DNA of 64,000 nucleotides from Monoplex corrugatus (lineage: Eukaryota; Mollusca; Gastropoda; Littorinimorpha; Ranellidae): NCBI GenBank assembly GCA_030674185.1, contig JAPXFY010000013.1, forward strand, positions 57,351,131 through 57,415,130, read 5' to 3'. The notes under the pieces are model-generated. The model made no database searches. It worked only from the letters and a program-made list of their open reading frames with translations, and was not told where the DNA came from. Positions 1 through 60,954 of the stretch are shown here, piece after piece. Made by a program: the position numbers and the translations under genes. Each line of letters begins with the position of its first letter. Positions within the stretch are counted from its first letter, which is position 1.

Positions 1-527
1 TAAACAAACAAATATGTATATAAACACCCCTCCAATACACATCCACCCAACTGTACTCCACTATTGCCATAAAAGAACTATGAAATGTCTTCCCCTAGGA
101 AAACACACATATCAAAACTTACCGACAAAAGTAACACTGCCCCAAAACAAACACACAAAAGAAGCTGACAACACCATCAACAGAAAAACACCCTAAGAAA
201 AAAGAAAATAAGCAACAAACACTCAAAAAAAAAAAATCCCAAAATAACACTGATAAACCGGACTATTACTCCCAACAAAAATATTCACATGAATAAAAGT
301 TGTAAGTCAAGCACTAAGGGAAAGTTAAAATCAAAAATTTTTTAAAAAATGAGATACTGATACATTAAAAAAAAATATATATATATATATCCTAACAGAC
401 AAGACACATACAGATGACATATACACCCAGCTATCCATACATCCAAACATCCAGACTGGCTGAAAGCAACAGCACAAACAAACTGATACACAGACAGATA
501 AACAACAAAACAAAAAGCCACACTCAC
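1..527 (-). other. SMG5 intron 22, partial
   Basis: A-rich intron sequence following the exon 22 donor, with a short (TA)n run at 375-390. No further PIN exon is recognisable before base 1. Confidence 0.7.
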
Positions 528-50627
<50,100 letters not shown>

Positions 50628-50639
50628 CGCTTGGGCCGT

Positions 50640-50850
50640 TTGCTAGCTAACAACATCACCACTCCAGCTCAGTTTCGCTCGTTGCATCGTTCGACGGCGT
50701 CAAGATCGCCGGAAGTTTGTTTTGTTTTCCGTTTCGGTCTTGCTGTCAGTCGCCATGCTTGGCGAAAGTTTAGGTCATGTGATTTTTGACGAGAAAATAC
50801 GAAGCTTCGTTGAAAATATCGTCTGCTTCACTTCCGGAATGAGCTGGGAT
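50640..50850. promoter_or_regulatory. Candidate SMG5 promoter with two ETS-type sites
   Basis: Just upstream of the SMG5 start codon the sequence is rich in CpG. It holds CCGGAAGT (50709-50716) and its reverse form ACTTCCGG (50830-50837), the core recognised by ETS/GABP factors common in housekeeping promoters. A short plus-strand ORF starts at 50722 but matches nothing recognised. Transcription start is not visible. Confidence 0.45.
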
Positions 50851-52050
50851 GCACTGACAGTCACAGCTTTTATAACAAAACAAAACAAAAAAACAACAAC
50901 AACAAAAAAACATTTTATAAACCTACTGCTTTTTGCTCAGTCTATGCCTGTCTTAACAACACGTACGCTGTATATACATAACACATAATCTGTTTCAAAG
51001 GGGTCAGAGGTAGAAGAGAGAAACTGGGATAGGGTGTCGTACGTAGAGCATAATGATTAATTATTGATGTCTTTTTATGCTTATCAAATCATTAGAAGCA
51101 TAAAATTACATCAGTAATAAATCATTGCACAAGACTATTGTTTTAGCAAACATATGGAAGCGTGTGTATTCCTGTCATAAAAGTGTTTAGATAATTATCT
51201 TGTTTCGTTGACATTGCACGAGTCCTCAATTTGTGTCAGTGGTTGATTTGTACTTGAACTTGGTCAGTTTTGAACATGCCTGTTGAGTTTTAGAGCCTCT
51301 TCATTGTTCATTGGAAAACAAAAACAAATAAACGAAAAACGTTCCACGAGAAAGACTTGTACTGCATGTGTGGCATTGATTTAGGCCTACAGATGGTATT
51401 CCGAGTCATTAATGAAAACCATGGCATGAAAATCAGCCACTAACCTGCAAGATGGGTTATATCAGTTTGACATTTATACCAAGTAGTATCAAGGGGTAAC
51501 AACTTCTTCAAATTTCAGAATTTAGGTACTTAGGGTAAAACTATTCACCAAAGATGGAAAAAAATGGACATTGAGACCAGAGATCATATGTCAATGCTTT
51601 GAGCAATAGAAACTTTCATTCTTTCTAAAACACTCAAACATCTCTACGGAAACAAAAGCCATGGTTATCAATACAATCGTCTTGCCTGCACTGACTTAAC
51701 AGTGCCAAATCTGGATTTTACCCTTTACTTCCCTCGTCCTCAGCTCTAAAAACGTAACTCTTTAATTCCCTCATCCTATCCACTAGCTTTAAAAACTTAA
51801 CCCCTTTACTTCCTAACTCTATCTACCAGCAGTGACTACTTAATCATTTCACTCCTTCATTCTATCCACCATCTTCCTGATAACCAGGAAGCTGGTGAAT
51901 AAATTATGAGATTTAGAGGGTTAAACAAAGCCTTTGAAAGACAGATTACACCCTATAAGACTGACAAGGTGTCTGGCAGAAGAGCAGCAAACAAGACCAG
52001 ACGAAACATGATTACGGAAATACAGAGATCTGAGAGATGGTCGGAACAGC
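50850..52050. other. Intergenic, upstream of SMG5
   Basis: No gene seen. A strongly decayed family C MITE lies at about 51720-51925 (CATCCTATCCACTAGC, ATTTAGAGGGTTAA). Confidence 0.5.
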
Positions 52051-52079
52051 GTCTGTCGAACATTACCATTTCACATCAT

Positions 52080-52290
52080 CATCATCATCATCATGTGCCC
52101 TGTCGCATGGCTTTGGCGATCATGGCCCTCCATATGTATCTATCCCTTGTCTCTGCAAGCACATCTTCCATCCTTTCTGTCTTCTGCAACCCAGCAAGTC
52201 CATCCAATATTTTCTCCCATGGTCTACCTGGTGTTCTCTTTCCCTCCAGCTTTCCTATTGTGATCAGGTGCTCTGGTACCATCACACAAC
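52080..52290 (-). mobile_element. LINE 3' tail with (ATG)n end, copy 2
   Basis: Minus strand HLITIGKLEGKRTPGRPWEK and DRYIWRAMIAKAMRQGT followed by (ATG)n. Confidence 0.8.
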
Positions 52291-52309
52291 AGGAACAAAA
52301 AACAAGATA

Positions 52310-52575
52310 GAGGTATATGACGGATCAGGTGGATTTGCCACCTGACCAAGTGGCTAGTCTGCTGGTCACTCAGGCAGCTTTTTTGAGCCTGTAACTATAC
52401 CACCAGATGCTCAGGCTTCAGAGCCAGAGAAAGACCACGTAGGTGCTGGATAGATGGAGTGACACACTTCACATAGATCTACAACATAACTATGCCATGC
52501 TTCCCATCTAGCCGCGGACCATTAGCTTCATCTGCCCACGACACCTCTCAGTACTGACAGGTGGATAGGAAAAGT
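52310..52575. repeat. Repeat family F copy
   Basis: ACCAGATGCTCAGGCTTCAG and nearby sequence match 19495-19660. Confidence 0.55.
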
Positions 52576-52619
52576 AAATATACTGTCATTTGGAAGATTT
52601 CAATTGCCTATTTGTCATA

Positions 52620-52835
52620 TTTTTGGACATTGCCAACACATAGGGTTTTGCGCAGGCTTGTGGGGTCTGCCAGACCATTGCTGGTAGATTCAGATGGAGT
52701 GCAAATGGAATTGCCCTAGTGCGACAAATCCCTCAAGAACAAACTTCAGACTTGGCATAATCTTTGGAAGCATTAACCCTTTGGCTCCCCACTCAACCTA
52801 TCCACTAGCTTCCTGCATTGGTCAGCCATAAAAAA
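52620..52835 (+). mobile_element. SINE-like family D 3' part plus partial MITE
   Basis: GTTTTGCGCAGGCTTGTGGG to CAAATCCCTCAAGAACAAA matches family D. At 52776 a TTAACCCTTTGGCTCCCCAC piece of family C follows, then an (AATAA)n tract. Confidence 0.6.
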
Positions 52836-53224
52836 TAATAATAAAATAGAATAAAATAAAATAAAATAAAATAAAATATAAATGTGAGTGTGTGTGGACA
52901 TTGAAAAATTGAAAAAGCATTTAAAATGCACACATGATATTAGTTTTTTTTATGTCTGCCAGTGGTATGGTAAAGTTATAAGTTCCCCATAACCCGGAGA
53001 TCATAGTCGTATTGGTGTGAGTTAATGCCCCTCCCCCTCCCCCCCCCCCCCCACCTTGCTGGTTTACTTGTGCTGATCTTGAAGTGAAGAAGGAGGTTGT
53101 GTCCGACTAGCTAGGCCTATTGCCAGACATGTTGGTTATGGTAATCAAAAACGTGGAGATATTTCACCAAGAACTGAAAGATTATCAGTATGGTCTAACC
53201 ATCTTGATAATTCATTTAGTGACT

Positions 53225-53455
53225 TTTGTAATTTGACACGTGCCAAAACAGGAAATGTACAATTTCAGAATTTTAAAATTTGACACGCTCCAAAATAGGA
53301 AATGTACAATTTCAGAATTTTGTAATTTGACACGCGGCAAAAGCAGCAAATGTACAATTCCAGAATTTTGTAATTTTATACGAGCCAAAACAAGAAATGT
53401 GTAATTTCAGAATATTGTTATTTGACACGCGCCAAAATAGGAAATGTACAATTTT
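53225..53455 (+). repeat. 47-bp tandem repeat, five units
   Basis: ATTTGACACG-type unit starts recur every 47-48 bp (53231, 53278, 53325, 53373, 53420). Each has AGGAAATGTACAATTTCAGA or a variant. Confidence 0.88.
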
Positions 53456-53948
53456 CACGTCATTTACTCAACCCACCATGAAATACGGAGGTACACGTAC
53501 TGTCTTCTCACACATGAAAACTGACTCTTCTTTTCATGGTGAGCGCACTCTGTGCAAAGTTTAGACTACTGATAATGATGATGGATTCTTAAGTTGAAGC
53601 AATGTTACAGTAGGCGTGCTGGACTTCAGGGCCTCGATCTAGGAGGCACATGTTCTTCTCAAACACTGCATGGAAAGGAATCCTAGAGTCTGTGTTCTTC
53701 GTCTTTCAAGGACTAGCTGTAAGACAGGCCCAGTGGGACCTTATGCTACTATCCTCGATTGATAAAGTAATCTGAAGTCTTCTGAAGTCTCTTGTGGTCC
53801 ATCCTCTGTTCTGCACTGTTCAGATGTGATTGTGCCCAGAACGCATTGTTGTTGTCAGCATGCCCTGCCGCGTGGGCGATGCCTCCTCAGATGATCAGTG
53901 ATGTTCATGTGGCAACGAGATTTGCTAGTACTTGTATTTGCTTATTCG

Positions 53949-53949
53949 T

Positions 53950-54027
<78 letters not shown>

Positions 54028-54062
54028 ACACATACACTCACACACATACACACACACACATC
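53949..54062 (+). repeat. (CA)n microsatellite
   Basis: CA run with TACA and TCACA interruptions. Confidence 0.95.
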
Positions 54063-54384
54063 TTCATCATCATCAATGAAGTGGGGAAACGGGGTGAGGA
54101 ATGGGTGGGGGTACAATGCCCACACCATCTTTTGCAGGTCCACAACAGTAGCAAAAACAAACGAATGAACAAAAACGAACAAACGAGAGAGAGAGAGAAA
54201 AAAAAAAACTGGCGAGTTCTGAACAGCTGGACAGCAGAAGGTCCTCAGAAGAGTTCTTCTCAATCACCACACACTACGCACACACGCGCGCGCGCGCAAA
54301 TACACACACATATACACGCACCCAACACAACACACACACACACACACACACATCCACAATCAAGTTGAAACTACTAATGGGTTT

Positions 54385-54440
54385 CAAATACACAACCTTG
54401 CAGTCAGCTAGTCCATTGCTCTAACCACTCCATTGCAGCG
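54385..54440 (-). mobile_element. tRNA-like SINE head fragment
   Basis: The minus strand reads CGCTGCAATGGAGTGGTTAG and then AGCAATGGACTAGCTGACTG, a tRNA-like A-box and anticodon arm. Confidence 0.4.
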
Positions 54441-54687
54441 ATTGGTGTTGCTATTACTGTATTATGTTTGTGTCTGCATCTGCGTGGAAGGATAAGGACG
54501 GGGGGGGGGGGGGGGGTGATGTGGTGGTGGTTGAGGGTAATCCCTTAATCATGTTTCTTTTCCTTATGGATAACATCTCCTTTTCAGCCAAGCTGACATT
54601 TAATGAGTAAGACTAAGAACTATGTTTGACCAGCCACACTTCTGGCAGTAGCTGAAGACAGGAAAATCGATCTTGCCATAGCTTTAT

Positions 54688-54712
54688 CTGTGTGTGTGTG
54701 TGTGTGTGTGTG

Positions 54713-54764
<52 letters not shown>

Positions 54765-55064
54765 TTATGTGCATTTCAGATAGAGAGTGTGTGTGTGTGT
54801 ACGTGAGAGAGCGAGAGAGAGAGGTGTCGATTTTGCCATTGTTTTTTGTGTTTGTGTGTGCGTGATGTGTATGTGTGTGTGTGCGTGCGTGTGCATTTGA
54901 GATTGTGTGTATGTGTAAGTGAGAGAGAGATAGATAAAGACGGAGACAGAGAGAGACAGAGGAAGAGAGAGTGAGAGACAGAGCGAGAGGGAGAGAGAGA
55001 GAGGGAGAGAGTGTGTGCGTGTGTGTTTGTATTTCTGCGCGCTCGCGTGTCTGTGTGTGCGCGC

Positions 55065-55100
<36 letters not shown>

Positions 55101-55351
55101 TGTGTGTGCATATGCGAATGTTGTGTGTATGTGTACGCAAGTGCATGCGTGTGTTTATGTGTGTGTGTGTGTGTGTGCATTTGAGAGTGTGTGTATGTGT
55201 AAGTGAGAGAAGATAAAGACGGAGACAGAGACAGAGGAAGAGAGAGAGACAGAGACTGAGCGAGAGGGAAAGAGAGAGAGAGAGAGTGAGTGAGAGTGTA
55301 TGCTTGTGTGTATGTGTTTGTATTTCTGCGTGCGTGTGTGCGCGAGTGTGT

Positions 55352-55414
<63 letters not shown>

Positions 55415-55510
55415 ATGTATGCGAATGTGCGTATATGTATGTGTACGCAAGTGCTCGCGCGCGCGCGCATGTGTGTGCATGTACATATGTGTGTGTGTGT
55501 GTGTGCTGCA
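54688..55510 (+). repeat. Compound (GT)n/(GA)n low-complexity block
   Basis: About 800 bp of alternating GT and GA tracts, in part a duplication (54900-55010 resembles 55180-55290). Long frames through it are artefacts. Confidence 0.95.
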
Positions 55511-55634
55511 GGCATTTTAGCAGAGCCATAGCTGAGCCATATATATCCTTTAGTACAGATCAACAATGGCGACTCAAGTCATCACAAATGCTTTCACCTT
55601 CTGCATCTTCCCCAAACACTAGTTCGCTCTACGC

Positions 55635-57090
55635 AAATTTCTTTTACAGTGGTTTTTTTCTTTCAGTACAAATTTTTTGCTGGTGCTTCATCGTTGCAAA
55701 TTTATTCAAAGCGGTTCATTCTGTTCTATTTTTTTCACAGTGGTTTATTGTGTACGAATATATTCACAGTGGTTCACTGTGTACAAATGTATTCATAGTG
55801 GTACATTCTGTATAAATTTATTCACAGCGATTCACGGTGTACAAATTTATTCACAGTGGTTCATTCTACACCTTTTTACTCACACGGTTCATTATATGCA
55901 CATTTATTCATGCTGTTTGAATGTATGCAGAGTTTTTTCAAAGCTGTTCACTCTATTCTAGTTTATTCACAGCACTTTATTCTACGCAACTTTATTCACG
56001 ATTTATTCTGTGCAAATTTATCCACATCGGTTTATTCTATGCAAATGTATTCACGACGATTCATTCTATGCAAATTTATTCACAACGATACATTCTGCGC
56101 AATTTTACTCACAACGATTCATTCTATGCAGATGTATTCACAACAATTTATTCAATGCAAATTAGTTCATGGCGGTTCATTCTGTACAACTTTATTTACA
56201 GTGGTTCATTCCATACAAATTTATTCACAGCGGTTCCTTCTATACAGATTTATTCACAGTGTTCATTCTATACAGGTTTATTCATTCAATGCAAATTTGT
56301 TCATATCGGTTCATTCTATACATGTTTATTCATTCAGTGCAAATTTATTCATGTCGGTTCATTTTGTACAAGTTTATTCACAAAAGTACTATTCATTCCA
56401 TAAAGTTTATTTGCAATGGTTCTTTCCATACACATTTATTTACAATGGTTCGTTCCATACACATTTATTTACAATGGTTCGTTCCATACACATTTATTTA
56501 CAATGGTTCTTTCCATACACATTTATTTACAATGGTTCGTTCCATACACATTTATTTACAATGGTTCTTTCCATACACATTTATTTACAGTGGTTCTTGC
56601 CATACACATTTATTTACAATGGTTCTTGCCATACACATTTATTTACAATGGTTCGTTCCATACACATTTATTTACAATGGTTCGTTCCATACACATTTAT
56701 TTACAATGGTTCTTTCCATACACATTTATTTACAATGGTTCTTTCCATACACATTTATTTACAATGGTTCTTTCCATACACATTTATTTACAATGGTTTT
56801 TTCCATACACATTTATTTACAATGGTTCGTTCCATACACATTTATTTACAATGGTTCTTCCATACACATTTATTTACAATGGTTCGTTCCATACACATTT
56901 ATTTAGTGTGGTTCTTTACATTTCCCATACACATTTATTTACAGTGGTTCTTTCCATACAGATTCATTCACAGCGGCTCATCCCGTACATATCTATTCAC
57001 AGTGGATCATTCTATACAAATTCATCTCCATCTGTTCATTCCATGCACAATCTTTCACTGTGGTTCATTTCTATGCACATTTCTTCACTT
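55635..57090. repeat. 33-bp minisatellite, about 43 units, with minus-strand AATAAA
   Basis: The unit is 33 bp, like CATTTATTTACAATGGTTCG plus TTCCATACA. Units at 56405-56965 are almost identical; those to the left are progressively diverged (TTTATTCACAG-GGTTCATTC). On the minus strand most units contain AATAAA. Plus-strand frames of up to 414 codons arise only because 33 is divisible by 3. Confidence 0.93.
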
Positions 57091-57224
57091 TAAACGTTGA
57101 AACAGATGATAAATGTACACTATGTTCATCGCTTTATTATCACCATCATGGCAAAGGTACCAATTCATCGCACTCGTACATTTCCATGCGCGCTCCACCC
57201 AATATGCCAGTAATTATCCTGCAG

Positions 57225-57560
57225 ATAGATGCCTTGAGCCTGCACAGAACTTCATGAGCTGGCAAAGTCTTGAAATGGGCGGGGTGGAGAAAGGGAGGGG
57301 AAAGCAAGACAGATAAACCACACACAAACCTTCACTGTAACCTTCATCAAGATGGGCAGCACACAGGCCAGGTTTTACGTCGTAGGCTGCAACTGACATT
57401 AGATCATAGATAACATCTTCACATCCGAAGACTTTCTGCGTGTCACTCAACAGACAGAAATTACAATACTTCAGTTTCGGTTTGTTTCTCAAGATGACGT
57501 CTCCGTGCTCGGAACGAATTCCATATGCACTAACGTCACAGGTGCCACGTGTATGGTGAC
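57225..57560 (-). mobile_element. Inverted SINE-like family D joined to a conserved repeat core
   Basis: The minus strand 57440-57225 reads AAAACCTGGCCTGTGTGCTG and CATTTCAAGACTTTGCCAGC (family D). 57480-57560 carries the TTCCATATGCACTAACGTCA core found at 24900. A continuous frame of about 80 codons crosses it, but its overlap with family D makes a gene unlikely. Confidence 0.6.
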
Positions 57561-58088
57561 CCTGGCACATATCTTAAGCCTGCACGTAAATCCATTAGCC
57601 GACCAGATCCTGAGGCCCTACCTTGACTATATTTTACCCAGTCTATATTTTATACTGGTATTTTATCAGCCTACCACTGGAATAATCTTGGTTTTATACT
57701 GGTTTCGTATTAGTCATTCTCTCCTGCTTGACGGAACATCAGTGAAGTTTAGCTGTTTTCCACTAATTTTTGTATTTGTTCTGGTTTTTTTGTTATTTGT
57801 TCCTCGTTGTCTTACGTTTACGTTTGACAAGGGCCAATGGACCGAAAATTTGCGCCTGTTCTGTTTTGTGTTGAACGCGGGCAGTCACATTTGTTTCAGG
57901 TTTGTATTTCACAGGTGTGAGAGAAGTCCCTCATATATTGGGAACTAAACAATAGCTTGCTTAGAGACACTGCATACAGTTGAAAATTTCAATCAAACTT
58001 GTCACCAAAGCACCGACCCACTCAACAAATGGGAATTGTGCAAAAATAGAATATGGGAAAGATCGAAACCTTGTTCAGATCACGAAAT

Positions 58089-58161
58089 GACCGTTGGCTC
58101 AGTGGGTAAGAGCACGGTGCTGATAACGCAGGAGTCGTAGGTTCGACCCTTGCGTAGGCCA
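58089..58161 (+). ncRNA. tRNA-Ile(GAT)-like sequence, probably a pseudogene or SINE head
   Basis: The D-arm is GGCTCAGTGGGTAAGAGC, the anticodon loop CTGATAA (anticodon GAT) and the T-arm GTAGGTTCGACCCTTGC, all recognisable. The anticodon stem has a mismatch and the 5' acceptor strand does not pair well with GTAGGCCA. A family B repeat begins 20 bp later. Confidence 0.45.
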
Positions 58162-58182
58162 TAGTTTTGTGCAGATTTACTG

Positions 58183-58656
58183 GTTATTGTTATTTCTGTT
58201 TAAAGCCCAGCCGACTGTGTAGATCCATATCAGGGCTATAACCGTTTCAAAACATCAGTATTTCAACAGGAAAAGAAAATTAATACACATATCAATGCAT
58301 TTGCGAACCTGAACGCAAATTTAAACATAACTAAAGACTCTAAAACATATATAAAAACAGGCCTAAATTACCTAAAATTTGCTTCCGCATATTTCGTTTC
58401 TCTAGAGCAAAAAAATGCACTTCATATATATAGACCTACCCAATTGTCAATATCAAGAGAAAAGTACACAAGACTTTATGGAACACCCACAGGTCAATGG
58501 GCCAGCAAGGCAGAAAATAATAGGAAGAAATGACAGAAAGCAAAGGATCAAGGCAGAAACAAAGAGTGACAGAAAAGAGGAAATTTCTAGCACAGAATTT
58601 CCAGAAGGTGGGGATACTATTTATACTGAAAGAGCCCCCGGTATCACAACTGGGGT
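58183..58656 (+). mobile_element. Family B repeat, full copy (copy 10)
   Basis: It runs from TTTCTGTTTAAAGCCCAGCC to GGTATCACAACTGGGG, with a short internal deletion. Confidence 0.85.
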
Positions 58657-58659
58657 AAT

Positions 58660-59490
58660 CATCAGATCTGGAGCCCACAGCTCTATTACAATAACAAACC
58701 AGCCCACTAATAATCAGTAGGTAGACAAGGAATGCGAACTTGTTTTAGACGAAGTTACTATATTCCGACGATTCCATATGCGCTAGCACCACAGAAGCCA
58801 TGTGATGGATAGACTAACATAACCATGGCAAATGCTGTAACCCTCTGTGCTGCAGAGGACTCAGTGTACCACATAACTATCAAGATTATGCTGTCTATAT
58901 TCAGATGTTGTCAGTTATCTTACAGAAATCGTCAAAATGCTGTCAACTTCACCAAACAACGTTTTCACCAGTGGTAGTCAACTTGAGCAGAACGCTTGTA
59001 CTCTTCCGAGGTCCCAAATCATTCCAAAACTTATTCCCGCAATTTTACCATAAAGATCAAAGCACAGAAATACGCAGTTATAAATGCTATGGCAACATTC
59101 ATCCAACATAATCTCCCAAAACGTCATCCAGTGCACATGGAGGAAACACATCGGGATCACGTATACGAACAGCTTGCACAGATGATTTACTAAAGCACAT
59201 TCCAGAACCTCATCTGAAATCATCATGCAAATCTTTTTCTTCTTCTCCTTTTTCTTTCGCAGACTAGAGCTTCTGCGAGCGCTCGCTATCTAAGCATATG
59301 AATTCATACAAACTTTACCTATCAAGCAGATGGATTTTTTTGTGTGTATGACCGTTCTTCATCCCGCCTTAAAGGCAGCCGTACTCCCTCTTTGGAGAGC
59401 TAATGAGAAGACTTAGAAGAAACATAGGTGAATGATCTGGGAGTCAGAAATAATTGGAAAGAAAGGAGAGTATGACAGGAAAGAGGAACC
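58660..59490. other. Intergenic segment
   Basis: Contains the diverged conserved core at 58767-58796 (TTCCATATGCGCTAGCACCA). Otherwise unassigned. Confidence 0.5.
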
Positions 59491-59494
59491 CACT

Positions 59495-59895
59495 CATCAT
59501 CATCATGTGCCCTACCGCATGGCGTTGGCGATCATGGCCCTCCATACGCATCTATCCCTTGTAGCCGCCAGCACATCTTACACCCTCTCTGTCCTCAGCC
59601 ACCCTGCGAGTCTGGCCAATATTTTCTCCTTGGGTCTACCTGGTGTTCTCTTTCCCTCCAGCTTTCCTGTTGTGCCAGATGCTCTAATTTCCCTTTCCTC
59701 ATAAAATGGCCTGTAAATATTGCTTGTCTTTTCCTAATTTTCCTTATCAATGATCTGCTTGTGTCTGCTTCCATCAAGACTGTCTCGTTTGTTTTCTTTG
59801 CTGTTAATGGAATTCTCAACATTCTTTTTAGAAACTGCCTCAATCTTGTTCTGGCTTTGCGTGTTGACTGTCCACACCTCACAACCATATAACAT
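59495..59895 (-). mobile_element. LINE 3' tail with (ATG)n end, copy 3
   Basis: The minus strand contains GQSTRKARTRLRQFLKRMLR, KRQAIFTGHFMRKGKLEHL and, in another frame, GRPRRKYWPDSQGG-type sequence, then (ATG)n. Frame breaks are present. Confidence 0.78.
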
Positions 59896-60039
59896 TATCA
59901 GTTCTCTATAACCTTCAAGAATTCTCTTCCTGATGTTAATTGATAGGCATTTGTAGGATCATGGCCAACCAAAGCAAGAAAAAAAAAACCCCCAGAAGAT
60001 CCCACTAACTACCTACAAGAATCTAGATAGTTCCTATCG

Positions 60040-60580
60040 TATCCGCAGTACCCCACTTGCGGTGGGATGGTGGGGGGCGGGTGAGGAGGATGTTTTTGTG
60101 TGTTTTTGTGTGTGGTCATTTTCGGGGATGTGACCTGAAGTCAATTAGAGGTGAAAAGCATCAAAATAAAGCAACAATGACATTTTTTGTGGTGGTGAAC
60201 ATATTGCTGGGATGTCTAGGAACACCCCATTTCTTTGAGTTTAGATGTACAAGGATTATCTGGTCAGCTATAGCGCTCTGAGTATCAACCATATAACTGT
60301 TTTATGGCTGTGCTGAAAAATGTTTGTCTGTAATTAGCATTTTAATTACCTCAATATGACAATAATATAAATGAAACAATATTCACAAGATGCACAATTT
60401 TGTTTTGAACATGGGCATACCAAAACATTTGATGTAGGATAGGTACCAAAACAATTATCGTCATTTTACTGACCTGACCCCCTTTTTGACATTTCGTATA
60501 GTGCAAAGCCTTCGGCCAGACTTAAAACCCTTAACGGACAATAAGAGTTAATTTCTCTATCCGCAGTACCCCACTTGCGG
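60040..60580. repeat. 23-bp direct repeat bounding a 500-bp segment
   Basis: TATCCGCAGTACCCCACTTG plus CGG occurs at 60040-60062 and 60558-60580, both followed by G-rich sequence. It lies just downstream of the receptor stop codon and may be in its 3' UTR. Confidence 0.7.
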
Positions 60581-60641
60581 GAGGGGGGAGGAGGATGGTG
60601 CCACCCCAGTCAGTTGCAAACCAAGCCATGTCTCCAGAGAG

Positions 60642-60954
60642 CTAAGTGATAACAGGATCCTGTCGCATGTGCACGGGCACAACGTAGAGAATCATGAAGA
60701 TGGTGAAGGACATGGTCAGCAGATAGATGAGGAAGGCGAACTTGTCCACCACCTCGGCCACGAAGAACCACTGCCGCTTCATGTGGAACATGCGCTCCTC
60801 CTGGGATTCCGATCCTTCCTCCGACCCCGTCTTTGTCGTCGTACTGGTGTTGGTTTCGTTGGTCATCGTCTGCCTGTCGTGCTGATTGTCTTCAGGGTGT
60901 GTCCTTGGCTTGCAGCCCTTTCTCTGCCTCAGAGGGAACTGACTGGATGCCGAT
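60642..60954 (-). CDS. nAChR-type subunit, last coding exon with TM4 and stop
   Basis: 313 nt from acceptor TTATGCAG to TAG at 642-644. It holds a polar Thr/Ser/Glu-rich loop end (SEEGSESQEERMF), then QWFFVAEVVDKFAFLIYLLT and FTIFMILYVVP (TM4), and ends HMRQDPVIT. The WxxVAxVxDxxxF pattern is the standard pre-TM4 signature. Confidence 0.92.

Noticed and set aside
50722..50988. Possible divergent gene starting opposite SMG5
   Set aside because: The short ORF has no recognised domain. Only promoter-type motifs support the region.
55856..57100. Plus-strand 414-codon ORF with 11-residue repeats
   Set aside because: 33-bp minisatellite read in all three frames; no initiator context or homology.
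57214..57570. 118-codon minus ORF (CDVSAYGIRSEHGDVILRN...), considered as an exon
   Set aside because: Half of it is an inverted family D SINE, and the other half recurs as a diverged repeat at 24835. No compatible splice partner seen.
58089..58161. Functional nuclear tRNA-Ile gene
   Set aside because: Acceptor stem and anticodon stem do not pair properly. Annotated only as tRNA-like.
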